Positions 43,490 through 54,369 of a stretch of 64,000 nucleotides of DNA are shown in pieces. Source of the stretch: Phaeodactylum tricornutum CCAP 1055/1 (Eukaryota; Bacillariophyta; Bacillariophyceae; Surirellales; Neidiaceae); assembly GCF_000150955.2 (NCBI RefSeq), contig NC_011671.1:186001-250000 (forward strand), written 5' to 3'. The notes beneath the pieces were generated by a model. That model ran no database searches. It was not told the DNA's origin and was given only the letters and a program-made list of their open reading frames with translations. The position numbers and the translations under genes are program-made. Numbering within the stretch: the first letter of the stretch is position 1; the number at the start of each line of letters is the position of its first letter.

Positions 43490-44329
43490 ATGTTATCCAA
43501 TACTTTCCGCCTTCGCCCTTCCATAGTATTGTTTGGCGACTCCATTACGGAACAAGCCTTTGGCGTGGATGGCAACGTGGGGTGGGCCTCGTTGTTGGCC
43601 GCCGCGTACAGTCGACGCGCCGACGTTCTCAATCGGGGCTTTTCCGGCTACAACACGTCCCACGCCGTGGAGCTCTTACCGCGTGTCTTTACGGGACCGC
43701 TTGATTCGCCACCGCTCTTTGCGACCGTCTTTTTCGGAGCCAACGACGCGGCGTTGCCCGGAGAACCGCAACACGTACCTCCGGACGACTACGAACGCAA
43801 CATCGAAACCATTGTAGCGCATTTGCGACGCAGTCTCTTACCTGTTCGTGCGGGTGAACACCGTACACCGAAGAATCCTATTGGATCAGAATCTACAGCA
43901 ACAGCAAACGTTTCTAGCCCGGCGGTACCAATTGTCATTTTAGTGACTCCTCCACCGGTTTTGGAATCGGCCTGGGCCGACTTTTTGCAGACCCGGGCGG
44001 ATACCACAGGGGAGACCCGGGGGTCCGACCGGGACAACACAACCACTCGCCTATATGGCGAACGCTTGCAACGAGTTGGAATCAAGTTATCATGCCCTGT
44101 GCTGGATTGTTGGAACTTGTTAGGTGGTGATTCCGAGGACCGTGGTCGATATCTGTCGGACGGGTTGCACCTGAATCCGGCCGGAAATCGAGCCGTCTTT
44201 CAGGGGCTCATGAACTTGCTCGCAAGGGAGCATCCTGAAGTACTTCCCATGCAGGATGGGGATGGAAAGTGCGGAACAGAGGGGATTCCAGTGGAAGAGG
44301 CCTTGTGGAAAGAGCTCTGCTCAGGGTAG
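43490..44329 (+). CDS. GDSL esterase, IAH1-like
   Basis: The best start is ATG at 43490 (CCACCATG context); the frame is open further upstream to 43316. It gives 279 residues. GDSL/SGNH blocks: I FGDSIT (nucleophile Ser), II FSGYNTS (Gly), III GANDA (Asn), V DGLHLN (Asp, His). This set matches isoamyl-acetate-hydrolysing esterases; it should hydrolyse small esters. No secretion signal is visible at the chosen start. Confidence 0.86.
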   Translation: MLSNTFRLRPSIVLFGDSITEQAFGVDGNVGWASLLAAAYSRRADVLNRGFSGYNTSHAVELLPRVFTGPLDSPPLFATVFFGANDAALPGEPQHVPPDDYERNIETIVAHLRRSLLPVRAGEHRTPKNPIGSESTATANVSSPAVPIVILVTPPPVLESAWADFLQTRADTTGETRGSDRDNTTTRLYGERLQRVGIKLSCPVLDCWNLLGGDSEDRGRYLSDGLHLNPAGNRAVFQGLMNLLAREHPEVLPMQDGDGKCGTEGIPVEEALWKELCSG

Positions 44330-44760
44330 CGCCTAGACTTAGTGATCGCAGTTACAAGTGATCATGCCGTAGCACTATTTATTTGAAAAGGGAAGATGTT
44401 TCGCGGAGGTATTGAAAAATTGTTTTCCTCAATAAGTACAAGGATGATGCATAGTGCAGTCGAAGAATTTGTGTAATTTTCAATAAGTGTATCTATGAGT
44501 GTAATCCATTTGGGGGATAGAATTCACCGGTATAGACTTGTGAACCGTCTGTCTTTCAGCTGGTGGCCGTCTGTGGTGAAAGGGAACGAGGGGAGCCAAT
44601 TGGGAAGATTTCTCATATAAAATGCCTTTCTGATCCTGATTCCATTGTGTATACCGGCAGGAAAGATCGTCCATACTAGACCTGCTTTTTCAAAGTCATC
44701 GACTGCAAAGTGCCACGTCCTTCTTGCGTTTGTCAATTGACTACTCAAGGCGCTCAACAG
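44330..44760. other. Intergenic stretch
   Basis: No gene supported. Holds the 3' end of the GDSL gene and the promoter of the next gene. Confidence 0.45.
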
Positions 44761-45684
44761 ATGAGCAGAACTTGGAACGTGAACATGCAAAGCACACGAC
44801 GAGGCTTTCACACATCCTTCGTTTTCCTAGTTGGTTTAAGGGCGTGTCTCCTTTCGTCGTTACGCAGCACAATTCTGGTACAAGGACTTCTTCTAGTAGT
44901 ACCAGATGCGATGCATCGGAGAAAGAGCTGGTCTCATTCACACAGGGCAGTGGTAATACGGAGTATTTTGCAGTTGGAAAGACTGTCCTTCCGATTTCCA
45001 AAAATCTCGAACACCGTAATCAAGTTATCGGCTGATTCCGGTGACTCCTATGCATCAACTGTTACTGCCAGTTCGAACGACGAAACAAAAGCCTCTGTTC
45101 CCAGTTTGCTGCCGTCGCTGACAGAGAGTGTGTCTTCGCCGATGAAAATCTCATCATCGGAACAAGCAGCCAACGACATGAGTTTTAACCCGACGATAGT
45201 AGGGCCATCGTCGACATCAGTACAAACAATGCTGACCGCGGAAACGAAGCGAGTCTTAATTGAAGAGTCGGGATACCGACGTAGAGATGTGGAACGCATG
45301 CGGGTAGAGCTAGCCGGTCCAATTATTGAACAACGCATACGCTCACCTCCAGGCAACAAGGAGATGCCGGAAGCTTGGTTGGACCCGGATCTTCCTATCG
45401 CTTCCACACCCAGCAATGACCGAATGCTTCAACAACTGCAATCGGAAAGTAGATTTCCTCTCAAATTTCCCTTGCTGGGAATCAGTGCCATTTTGTTCGG
45501 TAAGGGTCTGTCTGATGCGCTGATTACTCTTATCAAAGTAAATCAAGGTTTCCCCGGTGCTACTCTCACAAAAGTCTTTGTCGGAGGAATTCCCGTCTTG
45601 GCGATTGATGCACTTTGTGTTCTGGCGGGAGCCAGCCTGGGGGCATGGGCATGGACGGCTATGCGGGATGCTCCTCCGAAGTGA
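44761..45684 (+). CDS. Unrecognised membrane-associated protein
   Basis: First ATG (44761, MSRTWNV) gives 307 residues; the frame is open to 44710 without ATG. A hydrophobic segment near the N-terminus (FVFLVGLRACLLSSLRSTILVQGLLLVV) could be a signal peptide or anchor. The centre is polar; the C-terminus contains two hydrophobic stretches (GISAILFGKGLSDALITLIKV and VFVGGIPVLAIDALCVLAGASLGAWAW). I recognise no domain. A plastid or mitochondrial membrane location is only a guess. Confidence 0.6.
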   Translation: MSRTWNVNMQSTRRGFHTSFVFLVGLRACLLSSLRSTILVQGLLLVVPDAMHRRKSWSHSHRAVVIRSILQLERLSFRFPKISNTVIKLSADSGDSYASTVTASSNDETKASVPSLLPSLTESVSSPMKISSSEQAANDMSFNPTIVGPSSTSVQTMLTAETKRVLIEESGYRRRDVERMRVELAGPIIEQRIRSPPGNKEMPEAWLDPDLPIASTPSNDRMLQQLQSESRFPLKFPLLGISAILFGKGLSDALITLIKVNQGFPGATLTKVFVGGIPVLAIDALCVLAGASLGAWAWTAMRDAPPK

Positions 45685-46059
45685 CAAACGTTGTCACGCG
45701 ACTGTGCATGTTTAATCGTTGGTTGCGCTGTCATCTTTTTGTGCTCGCCTGCTAATCATCGGCTTAAAGACTGCTTGTAGAGCGAAACAGACACGCTAAC
45801 GAGATTGGCGATGGTTCCAGGACCAATCAGTTCCCTTAATAACGCCCCAAGTCGGACTGAACCGACGCTTAGTTGGCTGGCTGCTGAGGTGGCATTTTAC
45901 TCTAGACCATCAAGTGGCGATCTACGAGTTACAGAGTACAGCTCATGGTTCACACGTAACACTTAAAACTATCGTATAACTGACATACGTGCACTACATT
46001 CATTCATGCATTCGATGCAGCTCGGCCTCGCGTTGTCTTTGCGAACATTGGCAATGTTT

Positions 46060-49000
46060 CTACGCCTCTGCAAGGCCGCAGGCTTCGGCAAAGGTGCGGT
46101 TGCTTGCAGCCGTTTGGATCGGCTGCGGGTAGTTGTACAAGGTATGGCATTCACAAGGAATTGGTCGATTGTCATTGCCACAAGTGTAGAGAATTTCGCA
46201 GAGGGATCGGGTGGAATCGTGGCACCCGATAAAGTCTGCAAAATCTGCTTCACAGCGAATCGACTGGTAGTTTTGGGCAGGATCGTCAATCATCGGTACA
46301 ACATCACGTTCCGGAATTATGTTGAACGTTTTGCTGTTTAACTGTTCAGCAGAGACTTGAGGATCAAATGATTTGCGAGAAAGCATGGCGTTTGGGCCTG
46401 ACAGGGCTACTGCCGGTACACCAGCAATGGCACCCGTGATGATTGACAGACCGCCGCCAAGGGAGTGACCAGTTACGGCTACACCACTATAAACGTCCGA
46501 TTGGTTCTGTAAAAATTGGACGAACCGTGTCGTATCCTTGTAGAACGATACTCTTTCGATACTTTCGCTCTCAATACTTGTAATAATATTGATGAGACTG
46601 TCCATAATTGGTGTCCATATCTACCATGCACGTGTGCGCAGGTCAGCGACAAACTGGAGAAAAGAAGTAAATGGCACGAAACTGCTGATAACTTACCTCT
46701 CCGAAAGGGAGTAATTCTCGAAGAAATTGCATCAAAGCTGCTGAGCTCCATAATTGTGCATCCGTGAGCATATCCCAGTTGTTTTGCGTCCCTCGAATGG
46801 AAACAATAGCAAAGTCAGCTGAGCTAGGGAAGGTGAATAGCTTGAAGGACACGGCCGACGAAACACCAGTCCTATTTCGGTATTCTGCGACGACAGTGTC
46901 TTGCAAGATCGCCCCCTCACTGAACCACTGCGCGATAGCTTCGGAAGCAACCTGGTCACCGCTGTAAGCGAGACCTGCCAAGAATGTGTAGTCCGCCTAA
47001 AATGAAGAGTAATATGATGAATTTCACGATGCTAAAGAAGTATCAGGGGCAACAAACAGTCGTACCATGGTGTTCAACGGAGTTTGATCAACAGCAGCGC
47101 TTGTCAAAGCACAAGTCGGGTACCGCAAAGAGTCCTTTTGCTGATAGACAAATTCGTTGCTGGGCAAGTATGTATTGCCGACGCCAGCAACGGCGGCCGT
47201 GGTTTCTTGGTTTGTACCGACGGCACCAACAAAAAGCGCCAAGACAACAAAACCAAAGGTTCCCAATACAGACATCCACGCACCCCGCGAACGTCCTACT
47301 GTAATGTTTCCAACAATTTCGTTCAGTCGTGATTGATTTTGCCAGCGTTCTTCGTCGGTATTCCCGTCTACCAAATCGAGGTGACCCGTTTCTTCCAACA
47401 CAACAGCCGCGCTGATATAGTACCGGACTCCCGAAATACCGGCAACAATTACAAACAGAGATGCCAAAGTCCAGTTGCCTACACTATAAAGTGACGCCAG
47501 TGGCCAAACGAGCATCAGCATAACTTCGATGGCAAACATGAGAAAGCAGAGACGGTCCGTGGCAACATTGATGCGATACTGTTCATGGACGAGAAAAATA
47601 CCCTTGCTCGCCGCCATGCCATCCTCTTCTTTCTCTTCATCGTCCGATTCGTCAGAGTCCTTGGCTTGTGATCGCGCAAAGACGAGCCGCTGAGTCGCAC
47701 GGTAGAGTCGGAACGTCGAAACGAAACTCGGGTAACAGACAAGCACACCAGCGGCTAAAATCAAGGTTGTAAAAGCGCCGCCCAGTTCCAAATAAATCAA
47801 GGCCGAAAATAGCACGAAGAACATGAGAAATGTTCCCAAGAGAGAGCAAATAAAAGACGCCTTCATCTGTGCGCGGGTTACGGCTCCAGGACCCTTGACA
47901 ATGGCAATGTAACGAGAGTCTCTGGGGCGGCAAAACACCTTTTCGAGATTCCATGTATACGACGTTAAGTATGGACGCACATCACGCGCATCGTCTATGG
48001 TAAAAAAGCGTTCCGGTTGGTCGAGTTCCTTGTAGAAGCCCAAGTCAGACCAGATTTTCCATTCCGTAGCCTTGCTTCGAAGGCCAATTTTTTCCACCAT
48101 GGTTCCATCCACTTGCAACTTACGGGTTGACAAGGAATCGGTAAACTCCGCGTCTCGAATTGATCCCATGCTCAAGTACGTGACACTTTTGCGACCGCTG
48201 TAGACAGCTCGTTGTCGCGAACGGATACTACGATACACAACGTGCCAAAAGTCATCGTTGTCGTCGTCACGCAAATTCCTGGTCACTTCCCAACAGGCTC
48301 GTAGTTCGTACCAAATGACGTTGCCTGCGAAAATGACGTAAAACGCCAAGACAGAGGCAAACCAGAACAATGAGGTAATCTCCCACCAGCTGTCCGAGCC
48401 ACTGAGAAGGCTGCAGCACAGAATGAAAATTGGAGCACCTAAAAAGAAGGTAAAGAAAATCCATTCCACTGCCACCGGACTGAGTTTGCGAAAAGTAAAG
48501 TTGCGAATCAAGGGGTGTCCCCGAAATGTGTCTTGGATGTAGGCCCCAGCAATCACCAACGCCGAAGACAAACCATAGACAAAAGGAATGATACTGAAAA
48601 TAACTCCCATTGCGGCTCCCCAATTGGCTTCCTGTTTGGATGTCGCTCCCACCTCAATTGCCAGATCCAGCACAAGGAACAATAGGACTTGCAGACAAAA
48701 GACAAAGAGAAAGCCCGTCCAAAAGGCCGTAACAGTAGCATAGGTAGCCCGCAAAAATCGCACCCCTTCCGAAGTATCGTGAATACGACGAATTGATATC
48801 TCCCGCTGTTCGGTATTCCTGTTGACGGTTTCTTCCAGCACGTACTGTGCATCCCCGCCCTGGATTACTCTCGCGGCGCCTTGCGTTTGGCGATAGCGGA
48901 CAGTACTGGAGGCGATGGGGAGCGTAAAATGGTCCCGCAAGGTACAGACGGTGGGAGCACTAGCGAGTCTCTTCATGCGATCCGTCGGTGCATTGACGAG

Positions 49001-49162
49001 TTCGACAGAGTGTGGCATTTTCTCCGATCCGTCTTCGGGCACCCCGTGAGTGGGAGGTTTCGCGGCTGTCTCCGTAGCTTCTTCCACGTCCGACTCTGGC
49101 ACGTTGTGGTGGGGAACGAACGAGGCGAAGTTGACGCCCTTGGTGTTCGAGTTGCTGACCAT
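46060..49162 (-). CDS. Polytopic membrane protein fused to class 3 lipase, copy A
   Basis: Exons 49162-47066, 46996-46697 and 46620-46060 join in phase (GTACGA/TAG and GTAAGT/TAG), giving 985 residues. The N-terminal ~700 residues hold about nine to ten helices separated by charged loops, with conserved blocks such as HDTSEGVRFLRA, GHPLIRNF, TWNLEKVFCRPRDSRYIAIVKGPGAVTRAQ. The C-terminal ~270 residues are a class 3 lipase: VSIRGTQNNWD, then GHSLGGG with the nucleophile Ser, IIPERDVVP with the acid, and ECHTLYNY with a likely catalytic His. Diacylglycerol lipases share the helices-then-lipase layout, but have only four helices. Frame upstream reaches 49327; the 49162 ATG fits the start of copy B. 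Substrate and membrane unknown. Confidence 0.85.
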
Positions 49163-49813
49163 GGTAGAGAGACCCTCTTCCTGCAATGGATGCGGAAACC
49201 GGAGAGGAAAGCTTGTTATGCGTCGGAAAGACGGCGATTTGTTTTGATATTGCCTGTTCGGAAGCAAGCACAGCCGGGAGCAGGAATGAAAGCTTAGGAG
49301 AGGGAATACAAGGTTGAGAAGATACATCTCGGAATTTAAAATATTAGCGAAGATTCTTCCGTTGCGAGCAACTCTGTTGAAAAGTGTCTACCTACGCGGT
49401 ACTCACAACGGATCTATTGTTAACAGATTGGTGCCGCGGTTGCTTTTAATGTGACCGGGGAGTAAACCAGCTAATTTTTATAGTCAATGTAACTGTAGAT
49501 CGTCTACTACTAGCATCCAGCAACATTCCAATCAATGGACGGAACGACGTCCGAACTGAAGTGACATGTGAAACCACTTCAGGAATTTTTCAAACGTATG
49601 ACGACAGTGAACATGGATACTATTTTGACGCAGGAACGCACGCTTGGTTTTGTTTTTGGACTCTTGCGTGTCAGAACAAACTATCAAACCCGACGACGAC
49701 AAGCTACCATACCTCTCCAAACAAAGAAGAGATTGTTGCTACAGGGCTCGCCGCGAGGAAGCAGAGATTACACTTTTCCATCGGAGCACTCTCGCAATCA
49801 CTGAGCAACAAGA

Positions 49814-50437
49814 ATGTGGTATTGGATGCCAGTATGGACCGGTATGCTGCTGTGGGTACTCGCGTTAGCGACCGCGTTTACTCCTCCTCGAGTGTGCTCG
49901 CTCCTCCGATCCGTCGACTCTGCCACAACGACTCAATTATCCGCCGACACTACGCAGCTCGAGCAAGTTCTGAATACTGAGTACCCATCCTTTACCAAAC
50001 TACTCTTGCAGAAAAACGCGGCAATTTGGAAAGCGCTGGCCGACGGCGAGTCCTACACCATTTTTGCCCCCACCGAGGACGCCATGGCCGCACACGGCGA
50101 CAAGCGCCGTCTCCAGCTAGCGGATGACCGGAACCGCGAAACTGCGGAGCAGATGGCGTCGTTCCACGTGGTCAACGAACTCGTGACGGCCGATGAATTA
50201 TTCGCGTCGGCGGGTGTGGTGACGCTCGGTGGAGTTATCGATGTCGGACGCAGTGTTCAAGGTGGATTCTTCGGCATTGGCGGAAAGGAGGACGGTGGGG
50301 TAACAGTGCAGGGCGCTAGAGTACTGCGTACCATTCCGATAGGAAACGATGGCATTCTGCACGAAATGGACAGCATGGTCAGTCCGGAGTTGTTGTGGAG
50401 GTACTGCGATCAATTGCGTATTCCCGGGTCCAAGTAG
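49814..50437 (+). CDS. Fasciclin-domain protein, probably plastid or secreted
   Basis: Single exon, 207 residues. Signal peptide MLLWVLALATAF|TPP, with the A-x-A-F motif of diatom plastid import, then one FAS1 domain: SYTIFAPTEDAMAA, MASFHVVNELVTADEL, GVTVQGARVLRTI, and HEMDSMVSPELL. FAS1 domains are adhesion or lipid-binding modules; related proteins are seen in plastids of algae. It sits on the plus strand between the two membrane-lipase genes. Confidence 0.85.
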   Translation: MWYWMPVWTGMLLWVLALATAFTPPRVCSLLRSVDSATTTQLSADTTQLEQVLNTEYPSFTKLLLQKNAAIWKALADGESYTIFAPTEDAMAAHGDKRRLQLADDRNRETAEQMASFHVVNELVTADELFASAGVVTLGGVIDVGRSVQGGFFGIGGKEDGGVTVQGARVLRTIPIGNDGILHEMDSMVSPELLWRYCDQLRIPGSK

Positions 50438-50873
50438 AAAAGATGCTACTAACGAAGCACTCTGACCTTACACGTTGTATTGAAGCTGCCGTACGAGGTA
50501 AATTTGCAGCATGTGGCAAATTAGGCAAATGACGCACTAACAGTAAGCTAAATCTCTTCTTTGCATAGCCTGGAAGCTGTGCGCTATCAATTTAAGGTCA
50601 AGCAAGTTTATTTTTACTCGAGTTGAGGTCACTTTGTCCTTTTCAAAAATGCGATTTTGATTGAATGTGAGAAGTATGCTGCACCAGAGATTATTCGAGA
50701 CTCGTTTACATTAGCCCTATATGGCAGCGATTGTCCGTATCGAGCCGAAAATACAGATTCCGAATGTTTGCTAGTGTATCATAGATGCGGTATAAAGGTG
50801 TTCCAAAACAAGAGCCAATACTGCCTATCTAGGAGTCAGAATTGAATCAAGCCCATCCTACTCGCAGTTTGGG

Positions 50874-53800
50874 CTATTCGGATCTTTGGCCACATACGTC
50901 TTCGAAGACCCTTACCCCCAAAGCCTGTGGTTTCGGGTAGCCGTACTGTGTGTGGCATTCACATAAAACGGGCCTCGAGCCACTCCCACAAACGTACAAC
51001 AGCTCGCAAAGCGAACGAGTCTTATCGTGGCAATCAAAAGCACCGACCCGTTCATCACGACACCGAAAATGCTGAAAGTTTTGGGCTAGGTCGTCTACTC
51101 GAGGAATCCAGTCTCGATCTGGAACAATATTGAATGTGAAAGAGTCAAGTGCTTCCACTGAAATTTGGGGCTTCAATGCTTTGCGCGTCAGTATAGCATT
51201 TGGCCCGGACAATGCCACAGCTGGAACACCAGCCATGGCACCAGTAATAATTGCTAGACCACCACCGAGCGAATGACCTGTGACGGCCACCCCTTCATAC
51301 TCGTTTGGCTGGCTCTGGAGGAACCTCACAAACCGAGTTGTGTCCTTGTAAAAAGAAATACGTTCGATGCTTTTATCTGCCGCCGAAGCGATGAGAAAAA
51401 TTAGCTGATCGATAATCGGAGTCCAGATCTTAGGGAAAACAAACAAACAAAGAGTCGTCAGACGCCAGCGTAGCTTGCTTCACAGAAACATTCTAAGCGA
51501 ACAAAAACACGTACGCCTCCGAAAGGGAGGGAACTCCGTAACACTTAGAGGAGTGCTGCAGAGCTCCACAACTGCGCGTTTTGAAGCAAGTCCCAAGAAT
51601 TCTGTGTTCCACGAATGGAGACAACTGCGGAGTTGTTGAAGTTTGAAAACGTGATCAGTTGAAAGAGGACAGCCGACGAGACACCAGTGACATTACGAAA
51701 GGTGGTCACAACCTCATTGCGCAACTGTGCGTCACCACCAAACCAAACCTCCAGCGCCTCTGCAGATACAACGTCATTGCTGTACGCCAGCATCGAGAGA
51801 AATGCATAGTCCACCTACTCGAGTCGAATCAAGAACTAGTGAAGAAAGCCTTTCTCAAGAGGATATCCAAATGGCACGTACCAAGAACTTCAAAGGAGTT
51901 TTGCCAAGATCGCTCGTCAGTTCGCAAGAGGGGTACCGTAACGACTCCTTTTGGATGTAACTAAATTCTGCCGAAGGTAAATACGTGTAACCTGTATCAC
52001 CACCTGCTAAGACTTGATCTTTCTTTGTATTTGCCGCCATGATCAGCACGAATGCAGCAATAAAACCAAAAGTAGCTAGGATGGTTGCCCATGCTTGTCT
52101 ACTTCGTCCAAAAGAAACGTTTCCAACAATCTCATTCAATCTCGACCTTTTCGTCCAAGATTCTTCGTCACCTTCGCTTCGTATGCCTCGCAAATGCCCA
52201 ATTTCTTGCAAAAGAACGGTTGCACTGATATAGTACCTTATACCGGAGACACCGGCAATCAAGATGAATAGGCCCACCGAGTGCCAGTTTGAAACCAAAA
52301 TTAAAGACAGAAGCGGATAGACGAAGAGTAATGAACCTTCGAGAATGAACAATATCCAGGAAGCCTTGTCTGAGGGCTGGAAAAGGCGATACTTTTCTTG
52401 TACAAAGTAAATACCTTCACTTTCGCTGTTTGCCAAAGTTGCTTGCCGTTCCCAGCTGTTGAGCTCTTCAGACGATCTACCATTCGTTGCTACTTCCCCG
52501 TCAACCTTTGTTCCTTCTTTAAACAAAAGAAGATTTTTAACAGATTTGAAAAACCTGTATGATGAGCGCAAAGCGGACCAGAATAAAAGAAGCCCAACAA
52601 TCAGAACTAGGAAGATGGCACCCATTGAGAGGCTCCAATAAACAAAGGTCGATATGACAAGGAAAAGAATCAAAAACGTGCCAATAATGGAACAAACAAA
52701 TGAAGATCGCAATTGTGCTCTCGTGATCGAACCGGGTCCTTTGATGACCGCAATATACCTCGAATTTCGGGGACGGCAAAAAACCTTCTCCAGATTCCAA
52801 GTGTCTGCAGTAACGTAAGGACGAATTTCTCTAGAGTCTTCCATGGCATAGATGCGTTTAGGCTGGTCCAACCGCTCGAACCACCCCGTATTCAAGCATT
52901 TGCTCCATCTTACAGCTTTCGCTGACAAGTTTTCAGTCTCACTGTAAGATCCTGCTATTTGTCGTTTGCGGCACGACGACCGCTCCTTATACTCCGGATC
53001 GAATAATATCCCAGTGCTTAGATATGTGATGGTTTTTTGACCACCGTAGGTAGACGCCTGACGAACCATAATGCAGTACCTTACAACTTTCCAGAACGAA
53101 TCCGTATCACCTCCTTGGCGACAGCGAGACAACTCAAAGCAAGCCGATAGCTCGTACCAGACGACGTGAACAACAAAAACGACATAAAACACCAAAATCC
53201 TTGAGAACCAAAACAGGCTGGCATAATCCCACCACTTGTTGCTACCGGTCAATAGTATCGCACCTGCTACAAGTCCCGGAAGTCCGATAAAGCCCAGAAA
53301 GAGCATCCATTCTACAGTGATCGGATTTACTCTCTTTGAGACAAACATTCGGATCAGCGGGTGTCCGCGGTAGTTATCGACGATGTATGCACCAGTAATT
53401 GCTAGTGCTGAGGAGAGACCGTAAACAAATGGAACAATACTTAGCAGTGCGCCTGCACCGACACCCCACCGTGCTTCCACTTGTGATTCGGTTATTCCAA
53501 GCTCTGCAGCTAAGTCCAACACTTAGAAAATGAACAACTCAATGCAGAAAACGAAGAAAAAACCGCTCCACACTACAGTCACGAGGGCATACACAGCTCT
53601 CAGAACCCTTACTCCTTCTGATGTGTCGTGAATGCGTCGAATTGTCAACAAATGATGTCCATTGATTGATTCTGGATTAACAATCTCCTTAAGAATGTAT
53701 TGAGACGTTCCGCCCTTAATCACCCTGGCACCTCCACGAGAATGACGAAAACGAACTGTGTTCGACGGTGCAGGCAACGAGAAATGATCCCGAAAGTGGC

Positions 53801-54071
53801 TAACAGCGAGAAAGTCGTTCTGAACATCATCGTGAGGGTCCTCATGGGATATCTCTCCCTGAGGTTCGGCTCCTACTTGACCGGCCGGTTCTCCGAATTC
53901 TTCAGGGATTTCTCTGCTGCCAAAAGTGTCCGCATTGAGCTGGTCGTCATCTGCGACAATATGCATCACAGTCTTGAATACCAACACTGACGGCCAGTAT
54001 TCTCTCAATGGATCGATGACACATACGGTCAGCAATGCTTCCGATTTTTCACTCCCTCTTCGCTGATTCAA
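50874..54071 (-). pseudogene. Polytopic membrane/class 3 lipase, copy B, with two in-frame TAA codons
   Basis: Same layout as copy A: exons 54071-51882, 51814-51515, 51428-50874, all in phase, with splice sites at the same positions. Helices, DTSEGVRVLRA, GHPLIRMF, TWNLEKVFCRPRNSRY, VSIRGTQNSWD and GHSLGGG are conserved, and the triad is intact. Two in-frame TAA codons occur: at 53523-53525 (after CIELFIF) and 51545-51547 (after SSAALL, replacing a Gln codon of copy A). Both sit in the same 10 bases, TCTAAGTGTT. With only two interruptions in 3.0 kb and good conservation elsewhere, it is a young pseudogene, a strain polymorphism, or a readthrough gene. First ATG may be 54071 or 53966. Confidence 0.8.
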
Positions 54072-54369
54072 TGTCAGAGTCTATAAAACCAGGCCTTTTC
54101 TACTTCGGCGTGCCCCTTCTACGAGTTTCACCAGATCGTGTAGCTTTGTCAGATAGGAAACCTCTCTCCTTCCAAATCAAGCATATACGGTAGGGTAAAT
54201 ACCGTACAGAAGACAGCGGGCAACAACGGCACGTTTGTTAAACTTCCTAGTAGAATAGTTCTAACTTTCGTAACACTGAGATTTCGCGCTGAAGATTTTC
54301 AAGGAATCGTAGCAATAGACGGGGCAGTAAAGCGTCTTCTGCCGAAGCTACAGTAGAGGGGTTGAACTG

